This document shows positions 20,875 through 32,713 of a stretch of DNA of 64,000 nucleotides, in pieces. The stretch comes from Allodiplogaster sudhausi (taxonomy: Eukaryota; Nematoda; Chromadorea; Rhabditida; Diplogasteridae). A program made the position numbers and the translations under genes. The notes below the pieces were generated by a model that saw nothing but the letters and a program-made list of their open reading frames with translations, had not been told where the DNA came from and did not search any database. The stretch lies in contig CALZFC010000087.1 of the NCBI GenBank assembly GCA_945643635.1, forward strand, positions 1,296,501 to 1,360,500, given 5' to 3'. How positions within the stretch are numbered: the stretch's first letter is position 1; each line of letters opens with the position of its first letter.

Positions 20875-21968
20875 GGCAATTAATTATTTGCACGCTGCAC
20901 GCTGCACGCCCTTAAAAATTAATTAATTGCACGCTGCACGCCGACATTTTTGATTATTTGCAAGCTGCACGCCATTTTTTACTTTTTTACACGCTGCACG
21001 CCAATTGGTCGAATTTTTTGCACGCCACACGTAAATTTTTTTTCTCGATGGGGTTTTAGTCGTGTTTAGTAAGTTTCTAGTATACTTTTTCTCGCTATTT
21101 TAGTCTCTTTCTCTATTTCCCGTCTTCCTGATCTCCCTCTTCTCACTCAATACTCTGTTTCATACAGACAACACCGATTTTGAGGTGTAAAAGAGCAACG
21201 AAGGACATAGAGCGATAAAGAGAGGAGTGTGAGCTACTGAGAGGGTGACACGATGAAAAGCATTTACACCTGAAGATAAAGGAGGAAAAAAAATAATTTG
21301 AAGGATCTTTTTCTTCTCATCTCTTTACCGCCAGCGAAGCGATGGCGAGATAGAGCAGGCAGATGAAAAAGTCAATGACGATCTCCTCATTCCTATGAAT
21401 CTGCATGCCATTTCCAAGGAGTGTCCCAAGTGCCTGGTCCTACTGCTTGAAGTTCCTGCTCTGTCGCCTTTCTTAATCTCGCTTTCTTCTAGGCAAGGAT
21501 GCCCAGGAGCGGGGTCGTGCGGAGAGACTCCTTCGAGAACCCCAATCGAGAAAAAAAATTTACGTGTGGCGTGCAAAAAATTCTCCGCACGACCCCGCTC
21601 CTGGGCATCCCTTGCATAGAAGAAAGCGAGAGGAAGAAAGGCGACAGAGCAGGAACTTCAAGCAGTAGGACCAGGCACTTGGGACACTCCTTGGAAATGG
21701 CATCCAGATTCATAGGAATGAGGAGATCATCATTGACTTTTTCATCTGCCTGCTCTATCTTCGCTGACGGTAAAGAGACGAGAAGAAAAAGATCCTTCAA
21801 ATTATTTTTTTTCCTCCTTTATCTTCAGGTGTAAATGTGCTTTTCATCGTGTCACCCTCTCAGTAGCTCACACTCCTCTCTTTATCGCTCTATGTCCTTC
21901 GTTGCTATTTTACACCTCAAAATCGGTGTTCTCGGGTTTTGGAAATAGAGGCTAATTACAAAAAAGTG
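20875..21968 (+). mobile_element. MITE-like repeat, copy A, carrying a nested fold-back insertion
   Basis: Bases 20875-21169 are nearly identical to the reverse complement of 27640-27928. After a 761-bp insertion (21170-21930) the similarity resumes (CTCGGGTTTTGGAAATAGAG, 21931 onward) and ends near 21968. The left part contains five spaced copies of a TTGCACGCTGCACGCC motif. There is no coding frame. This is a non-autonomous repeat family of about 330-360 bp without the insertion. Superfamily unknown. Confidence 0.8.
21170..21930. mobile_element. Fold-back (long inverted repeat) element nested in MITE copy A
   Basis: The arms 21170-21525 and 21582-21930 are inverted copies of about 350 bp with a few small indels (for example around 21332), around a 56-bp centre. 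The outermost bases are AACACCGATTTTGAGGTG and its complement. The centre holds a short segment also found in the surrounding MITE (AATCGAGAAAAAAAATTTACG). Open frames inside the arms mirror each other and are not convincing genes. Copy B of the MITE lacks this whole block. Confidence 0.85.
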
Positions 21969-22005
21969 AATGATAATTACCTTTCAACTCAGGCTTTTCG
22001 GGACT

Positions 22006-22100
22006 AAATTAGCTCGAGCTCCAGTGTAATTAGCTCGAGTTCTAATGTAATTAGCTAGAGTTCCAGGATAATTAGCCTGACTTCCCAGGCAATTGCCTGG
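22006..22100 (+). repeat. Four 21-bp tandem units plus a 16-bp palindrome
   Basis: The unit TAATTAGCTCGAGTTC... repeats four times with period 21 (22006-22089), gradually diverging. It runs into the perfect palindrome CCAGGCAATTGCCTGG (22085-22100). Confidence 0.85.
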
Positions 22101-22313
22101 TACTTTTTTTTACTCCAAAGGTCAAATAAACTTTATACTGACTGAAATTAGTGTTGTAAACATTGCACATAGCAAAATACGAGGTAGTATAACAAGGATA
22201 GCAATAACAAGGATAATGTGACTTGCTATTAACAACAATATTCAACTTCCATTCAACATAGAGCTTAGAAAAAACTAGCGATTGATGATCTTGTTTTAAA
22301 TGTCGAGAATGAG

Positions 22314-25300
22314 TTATTCCTCTCCAATCGCTTTCTGTTCGGAGCGAGCTCTTGTACTAAAAACTGCTATGAGTCCGTGTCATATTTGTTTAATATGTGT
22401 GAATTCAAGGCTTATAAGCTTACCAAGCATAAGTCCAGTAGTGTCCCCAGAGTCCGCAAACGGCTTCTTCCAGTTCTTCCATGTTTGTACCGTCGGGAAT
22501 CTTCAGCATTTCGAGGAAGACTTCCGAACGACAGTTGTTAGAGTAAAGTTCCAATATATTCAACGATAGCTATATTCAACGAGAAAATACGTGAAGAATA
22601 ATAACAAACCGATGCATGCGTTGGTGGCGCCGATGGGGATAGCAAGAAGACCCTTCTGAGGCTTGTCAGCTGCACTGTACTTGTGACGGATGTTAGCAGG
22701 GACGATCTAAGCGAGCATATCAGCAAGTAAATTCATTATTATGATAAAACATGAAGCTCAACTAAGCAAAATAAACCTGATCAATGGAGTGAAGTGCAAC
22801 GTGTTTCACAACGTTTCGCAGGGTTCCAGACATTGTCGAAATGCGGCTGAGAACGTCGAGTGCGTTTCCGCGGCCTAGTATACGAGACTCGCGAATTGTT
22901 TTTATAGGATTTTTAAAGCTAACCTCCTTCGATTGATGTGAACGCATGAGCAGCAGACGAAGAAATGTTTCTGGCGGAGAGTCGATTAAAGGTCACTTTT
23001 ACGCCATCCTCAACAAACATAATTCAAACCATATTTCACTAAATAAACACTGACAATTTTGCACGAGTCCCTTCTATTGTTGATGACACGACGAGCTTTC
23101 TCCCTTTCGAACTAAATGGAAAATAGATGCTCGCTTATATCTTCCTTCATAGTAGAAGATACTTACACTCTTGATAAGGCCAATTAGGCCGCAGTAGAGA
23201 GGATACAACTCGTCGGGCGCGTTGTTCGCGATCTCAGCAAGGGTCTTAGTGGAGAGTGGCAACTTCTCGAGCGTCTCATGGACAAAGCGCTCCTGGAAAC
23301 ACCATAATTGTAATAGCCATACCCAAATGTTTGAAACTGAAACCTCGCCGTGATCAATATCCTCACTGTTAAGTCCCAGCTGAACAAAGTACTCTCCAAT
23401 CTTGGTTGGAGAGTACGTGTTGTCTTTGTTGCGGAAGATCGAGGTCTTTCTCGGGGTGTGCTACAAAAATGATATCGTCCTCGCGGATGAAATGAGAAGC
23501 AGCAGAAGACATCTAAGTGGACTAATTGAAAACCTATGCATTACATGTTTCATGCATACCATCTTGGTTTTGGAAGGACGAACTAGAGCAGGCAAATTGA
23601 CATCTAGGTTCTCACATAAAATCTTCAGCGCCGGATCCGCTTCAACTTTTTCGTGGCCACCCCTAGCCCTCATATGTACTTCAGAACGAATTTGCTGTAT
23701 TAGAGCAGTGCTGAATGAAAGTATTTCGCTCCATCCAGTTTCAACTATTTCTGACTGACTTCGTGAGCAGAAAGTGGCCGACATTCCTTGTGATGTGCGG
23801 ATTGACGCTTTTTTGCATCACGTAGTGCAGATGCTCGAATGCGATGGTCGAGTACGGGTACTGGCTTCCCAGCTGATCCACAAGTTCCGCCAAATGGATG
23901 CATAGCACCTTAATGGAATTATTTTGGTGATAAAAATAAATAAAAAGTTGATACTGACATGCCACTTGATTCCGCTCAGCAGGTACGGGCAGTGCGTGCG
24001 AACGGCAGTGGAGAGCCCGTTGCAGATCTCCCGCACACGATTCGGCATGCAAATGTCAGTAGCGCTCCATGGACAGATCATTTCCTCAAGCAGCAGCTAA
24101 TTCATTTTAACCCCTTTTCAGAAACTTCTAACTCGATTCAGAGCGTGCAAACACAAGACAATCAATGCTGCCAGAGCCCCGAGTCCGTTAGACATGGCAG
24201 AAGCTACCATAACAACGTTAAAGACACCCTCCTTTTCTCCTCCAGTACAGTCTGTGAGTGTACGAGGGAGGGGGCGGCAGAACGATGGCAGTTTCGATGA
24301 AGACAATAAAAGTCGTGCCTTAATGAGTGAAATCTTCCTGAAGTCTACAATTTTGCTACTTACTTTTTCTGAATCCTTAACCAAGAAAGTAGCTGATTTG
24401 GGGCGTGTGCCATGCAGAATAGTACCGATCTCGAATCTAAGAATTAAAAAAGTAAGATCTTACGAACCAAATACGAAAGAAACCTTGGAGTTTTCCGTTC
24501 ATGGCTCCTTCTTGCATTGTATGTAGCCAATCTATCGGGGAGAAATGCATGACCATGACTGAATGTGCGAAAGAGTATTCGACACCGATGTTGAAGCCAT
24601 CGGCGATGTGGACGGGCAGCGGACAAATTAATCTGTTTGCGCGATCTAATTAGGGGCACATTTTTAAAGGTATATATATTTCGGCTATACATCAACCTTG
24701 CGTTCCAGCCAGGTGCATCTTTGTCCTTGTCCCAGAATCAAGACAATAGAAGCATGCACCCGAGGCTGAGTGGTGCTTCATACCGAACACTTTGCGCCGC
24801 GCCTTAATAATATGAGAACTATTCAAAGTTTCATTGCAAGAAACTAATTACCGGGTCGTCGTGGGAGCCGAGAACTATTTTCGCGTCTAGACGATCTCCT
24901 TTAAATGGCGGCAGATTGGCTAATTCGCGAACAACGAATCGCAGTAATCGATCGTGCATACGCGTGGAAGGATCGTCTACTCCAAAGTACAAAGCAGCAA
25001 TGAAAAGGCTTGTTTCCGTGGCCCGACGACAATCATCCAAGTCTAATGGCATCAGGCATAACGGCCAGCATTTGAGTCTAGTAAATAGTACCTTATGGCA
25101 AGAATAGATATTCATTCATAATTTCTAACCTCGAATGCCCCTTAAGCTTAACGCCATCCCAGCTACTTACAAAGCTGAGGGGAAGAGTACTTGGTTCTGA
25201 CTGTAGCCTGTGAGAGAGATAGGGCCAGGACAGTGGGGAATCAATTAAACTCCTCGATGAAATTGAATTGTGAACATCTCTAATGTGCTCACAATGCATG

Positions 25301-27362
25301 TCCAGTATACGATACACTGCCGCGGCCACATTTGCCAAGTAAACTGTAGACATGCTTGGCCCTTCAGGACAAGCACATCTAGAATAAAAGGTATAAAAAA
25401 AAGTTCCCACAAAAGTTCAATTTTTTCCAAATTATAATCAGGTTCAGTACCTTTCTGCGTCGTGGGCGCAGCGAGAGCACGTGGCCAATCGATAAGCTAC
25501 GCAGTTTTGAGTAGTCAAAAACTGTCGCATAACTGCTTCATAAGGTGTTGGGTGCGCGACAAAGTATTCATCGAGGCCTAAACGATGCCCACTAATGGTA
25601 TTAACTACTGGAAACAGAAACCCAACAACAATAAAACATCAACTAAAACACTTACTGGCCCGGCTGTAGCAGCCTGCAATCAAGAAGTGGAGCCTGCATA
25701 GCACTTCGCATGGGAGGAATCCACCGGTGTCCTGATAATTCTTCCAATGATAATTCTTCCAATGATAATTCTTCCAATTTCAGAATGATAATTCTTCCAA
25801 TGATAATTCTTCCAATGATAGTTCTTCCAATGATAATTCTTCCAATGATAATTCTTCCAATGATATTTCTTCCACTTTTTTTGGAAACGGTGATAATTCT
25901 TCCAAATATTTTTTTGCATATACACTTCTGCTTGAAGAGTCAGAAAAAATGATCAGAACACACAAGGTCAGAACAAGTGAAATGCACCTGCATATGTCGA
26001 GAGAGTAGTAAGAAAAGAGAGGGTTTAAGGCCAAGGCAAGTGTCATGCACTAGTGTAGGTAAAATGAAGTGTGAAATTATGACAGTAGAAAATAAGGTTA
26101 ATTATTGGAGACGAAAAGAAAAAAGTAGCATATTTCACATGGAATATGATAAATCGAGAGGGTGAAAAGAAATGAGAGGGTTTCTGCTCCTCTCCTAAGT
26201 GGCCGATCGAAGGGTCAGTTGTACTTCCTGCAGACTCATTCTCACGGAAGTACAACATCTCATCTCCCATCTCAACCTCCAACAAAACTTCCCAGAACCC
26301 AACGGCCCTCTTCAGGGCCCCAGGCAATACGCCTCCCCAATCCTCCTCTTCCACATCCCATTGTCGAGAACTACGACACCCTTCACTTCCCGACTTCCTC
26401 GACAGCATTGCAAAAAATTCAGTCGAGCCGTCATCTACATAACTCTCTCTCTCTCTCTTTCTTTCCTTTCACTGAACGAAGTCTCTTTCATTCTAAATAA
26501 CATAAGCGAACGAAGTGCTAAATGCATTAATTATTCGGTTCCACTTGTGATTATCGCTGCTTCGTAATTTATCACTAGAATTCTAATAACTCATTAGTGC
26601 CTTGCACATTAATATACATACATACGTACTTTCACATTAATATCTATACATACGTACTTTACACACTTTGTATGAATTGCAATCTTGAATGCTTGTTATG
26701 AATCATAAAATTAGTCGCAAGTTTGAGTCTGATCATTTTCTCTGCCTCTTCAAGCAGAAGTGTATATGAAAAAAAAAATTTGGAATAATTATCACCGTTT
26801 CCAAAAAAAATGGAAGAAATATCATTAGAAGAATTATCATTGGAAGAATTCTCATTAGAAGAACTATCATTGGAAGAATTATCATTGGAAGAATTATCAT
26901 TCTAAAATTGGAAGAATTATCATTGGAAGAATTATCATTGGAAGAATTATCAAGGAACCCAATCCACCACCGCCGTCGAAAAGCCCACCTGAGAACAACA
27001 GATGTAAAAAGAGTGCTCATCTCAATATCATTTACACATATTACTCAATTTAAATAAATAAAACATTATTAAAAAAAAATAGTGCTGGTCATGAATGAAT
27101 AAAATATTAGCGAAAGCAAACATTGGCAGCAAAAGAAAAAACAACAGGAAAAAAAACCTGTTTCTGACGACGACTCCTCCGATACGTTGTCCCAAAAAAC
27201 GTCTTCTTGCTCTGACCTAGTTGGACTCGCTGCAACGACGTCTACTTCGTCTTCAAGCATCGAATCCACGTTGGAAGAACTTTCTAGGGCCCGATCACCA
27301 AGTTCTTCGTAGTCGCGGACGCGTAACTTCTCTCTGTTCCGCTTGCGGTTGCTTGCACTCAT
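22314..27362 (-). CDS. Large multi-exon protein of unrecognised family
   Basis: About 20 exons chain in phase. Starting at ATG 27362 they are 27158-27362, 26953?-26988, 25656-25731, 25451-25607, 25171-25378, 24852-25091, 24697-24802, 24484-24645, 24382-24436, 24133-24337, 23959-24096, 23760-23908, 23560-23710, 23344-23460, 23167-23292, 23055-23111, 22924-23008, 22777-22874, 22610-22706, 22384?-22520, and a last exon ending TAA 22314-22316. The N-terminus is charged (SNRKRNREKLRVRDYEEL). The next part is Cys-rich (TCSRCAHDAERCACPEG, later ACFYCLDSG). The bulk is helical, with hydrophobic stretches such as GLGALAALIVLCLHAL. I recognise no domain. It reads like a soluble helical-repeat or large scaffold protein, which is inference only. 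A fold-back element sits between exons 2 and 3, and the sequence there supplies the apparent acceptor of exon 3. Confidence 0.65.
25733..26952. mobile_element. Fold-back element with 15-bp subrepeats, 1,220 bp
   Basis: The inverted arms 25733-25957 and 26727-26952 start TGATAATTCTTCCAATGATA and are built largely from a 15-bp unit (TGATAATTCTTCCAA). They continue to a shared ATGATCAGA. The unique middle (about 770 bp) has no convincing gene. Long inverted repeats made of short tandem units are the hallmark of fold-back transposons. The left end lies two bases from the first base of an exon of the unassigned gene. No clear target duplication was found. Confidence 0.8.
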
Positions 27363-27567
27363 ATCTAGAACAGTTTTATGAAATAAATAGCAAAGAAACA
27401 CAAGTTATAAACTTCAGAACAAAAAAAAGAAAGGCAACGCAAGTGATTTCAATCTAGAGACGCCACTGTTTCCCTATTTCTTGAAAACTCACTGACCGAG
27501 TGCACACTACTTACACCACACGCCGTACCAAAATCGTTTTAAAATTTTGAAGCTAACGGAGCCTTCA

Positions 27568-27928
27568 CTTTTTTGCAATTAGCCTCACTTAGCGTGGGAA
27601 TTGTAATTAGCCTCTATTTCCAAAACCCGAGTTGTCTGTATGAAACAGAGTATTGAGTGAGAAGAGGGAGATCAGGAAGACGGGAAATAGAGAAAGAGAC
27701 TAAAATAGCGAGAAAAAGTATACTAGAAACTTACTAAACACGACTAAAACCCAATCGAGAAAAAAAATTTACGTGTGGCATGCAAAAAATTCGAGCAATT
27801 GGCGTGCAGCGTGTAAAAAAGTAAAAAATGGCGTGCAGCGTGCAAATAATCAAAAATGTCGGCGTGCAGCGTGCAATTAATCACTTTTTAAGGGCGTGCA
27901 GCGTGCAGCGTGCAAATAATTAACTGCC
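27568..27928 (-). mobile_element. MITE-like repeat, copy B (no insertion)
   Basis: Inverted copy of 20875-21169 plus 21931-21968. It keeps the GCACGC-type motif array and the GGAAATAGAGGCTAATTACA end, and has an extra 28 bp near that end. It lies about 200 bp upstream of the start codon of the unassigned gene, so it may overlap its promoter. Confidence 0.85.
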
Positions 27929-28429
27929 TTAAAACAGGGCCGCCATGAGCAATTAGTTGTTCACACCGATTCAGCATTTTACACTTCGATGCTTTTACGA
28001 GACACTGAATCCGCTTGCTGTTACGGTTGTCAGCTAAATCCTTACGAGGGGTATCGGTTTGATGTATGTAGACAATCTATAAAATAATCTTCTTATGCTA
28101 GCAAGACGATCATCGCTCTGAGAAAGATCAAATTTGACATCGTGAGAAAATTGGCATTTCTGAAAAAAAAAACAGTATGGAGCACATTCTAATGGCAATA
28201 ACGTGTAGAGAAAAAAAAACATTTCACAAAAATAAAGCAAGCGATAGTGCACATAGGGAATATCACCGGAAATGGTCTCGGCTGCCTAAAGGAGCCTTCT
28301 GAGGCTGACGTTTTGATAGCAGTGTATAAGAAACCAGCTAGCGAAATGATATGACAGAGTTACTACAAAGTAATAGATATCATTCTCTCACACTCGATTT
28401 CTCCTCTTTACCTCTCCATCTCTCTCTCC

Positions 28430-28469
<40 letters not shown>

Positions 28470-28796
28470 TCGAATATAAGTGAGATCGAATACACATGCC
28501 TCTCAACGTTCAAGGATTGCATAGATATACACATGTATTGGCTGTGGATGGGAGGTACCAAATAAAGAGAAAATTGTCTAAGAAGCTCCATCATTCTGTC
28601 TGGCGCCATCTAAAAATAAGAAAAAGATCTTAAAAAGAACAGTTTGAGACGTACGACATGATAAGACGGAACAAGGAAACTTTCAAATTAGGGGCCATAA
28701 TTGAAGTAAGCGAGTTTAGCATCTTTTCACGTCAAGCAAGGCCTCAAACCACTTTTGTACGAATAAAGGAAGAGAAGAATAGCTAAAGCCTCCATC
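27929..28796. other. Intergenic, CT microsatellite, no gene seen
   Basis: Contains a (CT)n tract at about 28420-28470. The remaining sequence shows no frame with coding character or paired splice sites. Confidence 0.5.
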
Positions 28797-30266
28797 TCAC
28801 TTTCGATTGCTCAGCATTACACCGAGGACAATGGCAACGACCACGAGGATCAGGAGGACCACGATGACGATGAGGATACACATGATCTTCTTCCGAGTGG
28901 CACTCTGAACTAGTCCATAAGAGTGGTATTCAAGAGAGAATGAGTCGGACCTTCTTGTACTCCACGGCCTGCTTGGCCTGGACTGCTCCCTCCTGGACGT
29001 GTACTGTAGCGGCATCCACTTGTCTCTCGATGCTATCTACCATTTCTCCCTCAAACATATTTTGTGCTCATAGTCCTTTTTGAACGGTTAATATCTTTTC
29101 TGGCAATGGAAGAGTGAAAGTGAATGTTCGGAGAATGAACCTGTGAATGGGTGAGATCGTGGAGGTCGCTGAACATTTCGTTGAGAATGGCGAGACTTCT
29201 CTCCAGCTCAAGAATCTCCTCGTGACGAGCAGACGCATCTTGCAGAGCAACTCGGCCAGCCACGCTCAGAGGGTTCACTTCGCGGTAGAACACCTCAATT
29301 GGTTACGGTAGATCAGACTGACGACTACTCTTAAGGATATTCAGATAGAATATGCATGAGAGGCAAACCTGACTGGATTGCGAAGCGAGCATTCGATCGA
29401 CTTCCGGGTCGGAGAGATTCTCCCCAGCCAGTTGCAACTCCCTTTTCACTCGCTCTGAACTCAGACACTGCTGGATTACTCTTTCCCTGATGAAGAAAGG
29501 GACTAACTGGAGACTCTCTCCTTGTACTCGATCTGTGACTGGTTGAACATGTCGATGACATCATGCATCTTCTTCCGCAGCATCTCCATTTGATTCCGTC
29601 GTACGCGCAGCTCAGTCGAGGAATGAGCGAAGCCATCTCAAGAAGAGAATAGGAAGGATCAAAGAGGAACACTGCCAACCTTGCTGATATCTCTCGAAGT
29701 CTCGTTCAATAGCCTGAATCCTAGATCGGAGAAGCCGAGTTTTCTCTCGGATCCCTCCGATGCTTTCTTCCAATTCCCTCTACAAATTCTCCCTTTTTCA
29801 CATCTTCATCAAATATCGTTGACAGAACCTTGTTTTCTGTATTGACGACGGGGAGTCCGAGAATATCATTTTGCTTTCTCTTCAAATCGCCGATGTCAAT
29901 TCGCAGCTCATCCAACAGAGAACGAACCTGGAAGTCACAGTCAAACATTTTATTCTACTCTTTTAACTTTTGCTCTCTTTCTGTTGCTCACTTTCTCTCT
30001 TTCTATCTCTCTATTTCTCTCTCTCTCTCTCTCTCTCTCCCTTTCTCTGAAAGTGACGTCATTTACGTGTGGTTGGAAGGAGTCGATGGCCATGGATGCT
30101 AGCTGCGCGGCTCCAAGTCTCACTTCCTCGAAGTCATCTCGTCCGAGATTCTTCAAATCTTTCTTATCTTTATTCTCCTTCTTAATATTTGGTTTCACAA
30201 AAAGAATCCAAACTGAAATAAATAGAGATTGCCAACTTTGAATTCGTTGAGTCGATCCTTCACCAT
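28797..30266 (-). CDS. Syntaxin (plasma-membrane type Qa-SNARE)
   Basis: Nine exons join in phase to 305 residues: 30237-30266 (MVKDRLNEFK), 30067-30180, 29829-29927, 29680-29779, 29508-29636, 29369-29454, 29141-29293, 28951-29049 and 28797-28904. The Habc helices (LRIDIGDLKRKQNDIL, IRVRR-like LRVRRNQMEML) lead to the NLSDPEVDRMLASQ linker. The SNARE helix follows (RHEEILELERSLAILNEMF to VDSIERQVD), and a C-terminal hydrophobic anchor (about 22 residues, ending GVMLSNRK, TGA). Length and order match syntaxins 1-4. The protein drives vesicle fusion at the plasma membrane with SNAP-25 and synaptobrevin partners. An in-frame extension upstream of ATG 30266 is possible, but the MVKDR start fits family N-termini. 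The subtype is not decided. Confidence 0.9.
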
Positions 30267-30572
30267 TCGATAGCTCGAAATCACCTCTGTAAGAGAAATG
30301 AGAAGAGAAGAGTGAATAAAGGTAGAGAGCGAGGGAGAGAGAAAGAGGAAGAGAGAGAGAGAAATAGAGAGAGAGAGACAGTAAGAAGGAGAAAGAGAGA
30401 GTAAGAGTGTGAAGAAAGATGGAGTGTTAGGACAGAAATATAGGAAGTCTACTCATTCAAATGACTCATGCCACACACCGATTATACGATCGATTGAGGC
30501 AATACAAACATTCGAGTGTTCTGCTACATGAATACCTGTGACGGAAAGAGAGAGAGAGACAGACAGAGAGAC

Positions 30573-30625
<53 letters not shown>

Positions 30626-31778
30626 AAGAGAGAAAGGAGGAGCAGGAGGAGGAAAGAGAGAGAGTGAAGGAAGAAGAGAAGAATGAGGGCAAATGGGAAT
30701 TATTAGGGGATTCAAAGGCAAATCCAGTGGCGATGAAGAATAGACATTGCGAAAACCATTCCAAGGCACGGAAAGAGTAGTGGGGGAGAGGTACAGAGGG
30801 TGCGCATCCTCGCTCTTCCATGGCATGAGGGTGACGAAGGTCTCTTACTTCTCATGTCTCTCCCCATCTCTTTCTCTCTCTCTCTCTCCCTTTCTTCCCT
30901 CTTCCCCGTCTCTCCCCTCTCCATTCTCCCTTCTATTCCCAACCCCCTGTCGCACACTAAGCAAACAAACTTGCTCCGTTTTCACATATCAAAGAGGCCC
31001 CGGCAGGTAAACCAAAAGAGGTCAGTAACGGATCGAATCAACCCTTTTTGTGTTGGCCGAAAACGAGGAAACCGAAGTGCAGTTGCCATGGACACGAAGA
31101 GAATGGAGACGAGACAAGAGAGAGAGGAAGAGAGAAAACAAAAAAATAGAGAGAGAAAGAGAGAGCGACAGAAAGAGAGTAAGACAGAGCGGCAGAAAGA
31201 GAGAAAGAAAAGAAGATTGAGAAGAGAGAATTGAGCAGAAAAAATTTAGAAAAAGAGAGAGAGAAAGAGAAAGAAAGAGAGAAAGAGAGAGAGAGAAAGA
31301 GAAAGAAAGAGAGAAAGAGAGAGAAGAAAAAGAGAAAGGAGAGATGAGAGAGCTAGAAGAGAGTAGAAAAGAAAGAAAGAGAAAGAAAAGAGAAAGAAAA
31401 GAGAATAGAAGATCAGAGTAGACAGAAAACAAAAAAATATATACAAAACAAGAATATCTTGTCAATTAAAGCGCCATTTGAATTATAACTTTTGTTTATC
31501 CAAGATTTCACATGTCTTTTTAATCTGTTGGTGATCTACGACTATTTCATGATTGAATATTTCTTATCACTGTTCCTGATTAGGAAAGAGTGTTTCCGCA
31601 TTGGGAAGCTTATCAAGAGTGTCTCCATTGATTGACATCTCCATCTAGTCGCCACTCCATCAATGACTCTTCTTCACTCTCTTCTTCGTCCTTCTCGCCC
31701 GTTCTTGAGGGCCGTGACGTGAGAAGAGGGATTCCTCCGAAGGCTCCTTGATCCATTTGACCAAAGTCACAGAAAAAG
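30267..31778. other. Intergenic, rich in GA/CT microsatellites
   Basis: GA-rich tracts lie at about 30330-30400, 30545-30665 and 31120-31415, and a CT tract at 30865-30935. The long open frames here come from the repeats (SLSLSL or REREKE) and are not genes. No supported coding exon. Confidence 0.6.
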
Positions 31779-32318
31779 ATGGCTCCTGGCGGTCAGGAAA
31801 GAACTCGCCATCCACTGAATCCGCCCTTGTCTCGCTACACAACTTGTTGTATCCGCATCCATATCAAGGTAGGTGTCCCTCTTCCCTTCTCAACTCAGAG
31901 ATCCAAGTCTCTCTCTCCCTCCTCTCTCTCCCTCCCTCCCTCTGTCTCTCTTCTCTCTCTCTCCTAGCATGCCCTCCTCTGCGTCACAATCATCTTCGTT
32001 TTCTTCGAAGTCATCGAGTTCATCGAACTACTCTTCAAGCCGCTCGGTGTTCTTGCCAGCATTGGCACTCTCTTTTTTGAGGTTAAAGGACCGAAAGAGA
32101 AATGAGAGAAAGAGGACGAGAATGGGAAGGGGAGAGAAATAAATAGATGGAGAGAGGAAGATGTGTTTACCTGAGGTGATAGAATGCGTGACTACTCTCT
32201 GTCTTCTCATTGGATACTGTCGCGAATCGCATCTCCTACTCATTCCGTTCGCATTGAGCCTGGTACCTTGAAGCTTTTGCAGCAAAGAAAGATATATTGA
32301 GGCAAGAGGTTGTGGGAG

Positions 32319-32358
<40 letters not shown>

Positions 32359-32713
32359 AAGGGAGGGCTAGAGATGTCTGAATGAACGGCAGCTCGTGGC
32401 GGTTGTTGTGATGATTCTCCCGTCGCTTCTGAGTCTGATCGCCTTTATCTTCCCCGAATCAGAATTTGCTTACCAGTTCTTCGATTCTGACATTGACGCT
32501 CCCCAAAGGCTCTTTTGTTAGTCTATTTATACTTTATTTTATTCGTAAACCTTCTTCTAAACAAAAGATAACTTTTATTAGCGGCAGCAATTATTAATAA
32601 CAAATAAAGGTACTTTTTTTAAAGTCTTGACCAACTTAATCGTGCTATGGCTGTTCTCTCTCTTCACTTCGTGGTGTCTCCACGTTGTTCTCTTTTCTTA
32701 TCGTTATTTCTAA
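31779..32713 (+). CDS. Four-transmembrane protein, LAPTM-like
   Basis: Five exons join in phase to 167 residues: 31779-31868, 31968-32081, 32176-32262, 32393-32516 and 32625-32713 (TAA). A short cytosolic N-terminus with a CC pair (RYTTCCIRIHIK) precedes four hydrophobic helices: ALLCVTIIFVFFEVIEF, ASIGTLFFEVIECVTTLCLLI, FALSLLVAVVVMILPSLLSL and TNLIVLWLFSLFTSWCLHVV. An acidic loop lies between the third and fourth. The protein ends SYRYF, resembling a tyrosine sorting signal. Topology, length and the Cys pair before TM1 resemble LAPTM4/5 lysosomal proteins, but identity is too low to be sure by eye. A good acceptor and open frame at about 32893-33050 could be an alternative acidic C-terminal exon. 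Confidence 0.7.

Noticed and set aside
20609..20915. Overlapping plus- and minus-strand frames downstream of the endophilin start
   Set aside because: Several frames are open at once with no recognisable protein. This is likely the 5' flank of endophilin-B plus the edge of MITE copy A.
21325..21834. Mirror-image open frames in the palindrome
   Set aside because: The same peptide appears on both strands because the DNA is an inverted repeat. No start/stop or splice evidence of a real gene.
22006..22100. Short spaced repeats considered as a CRISPR-like array
   Set aside because: The units are directly tandem with no unique spacers, and the genome is eukaryotic.
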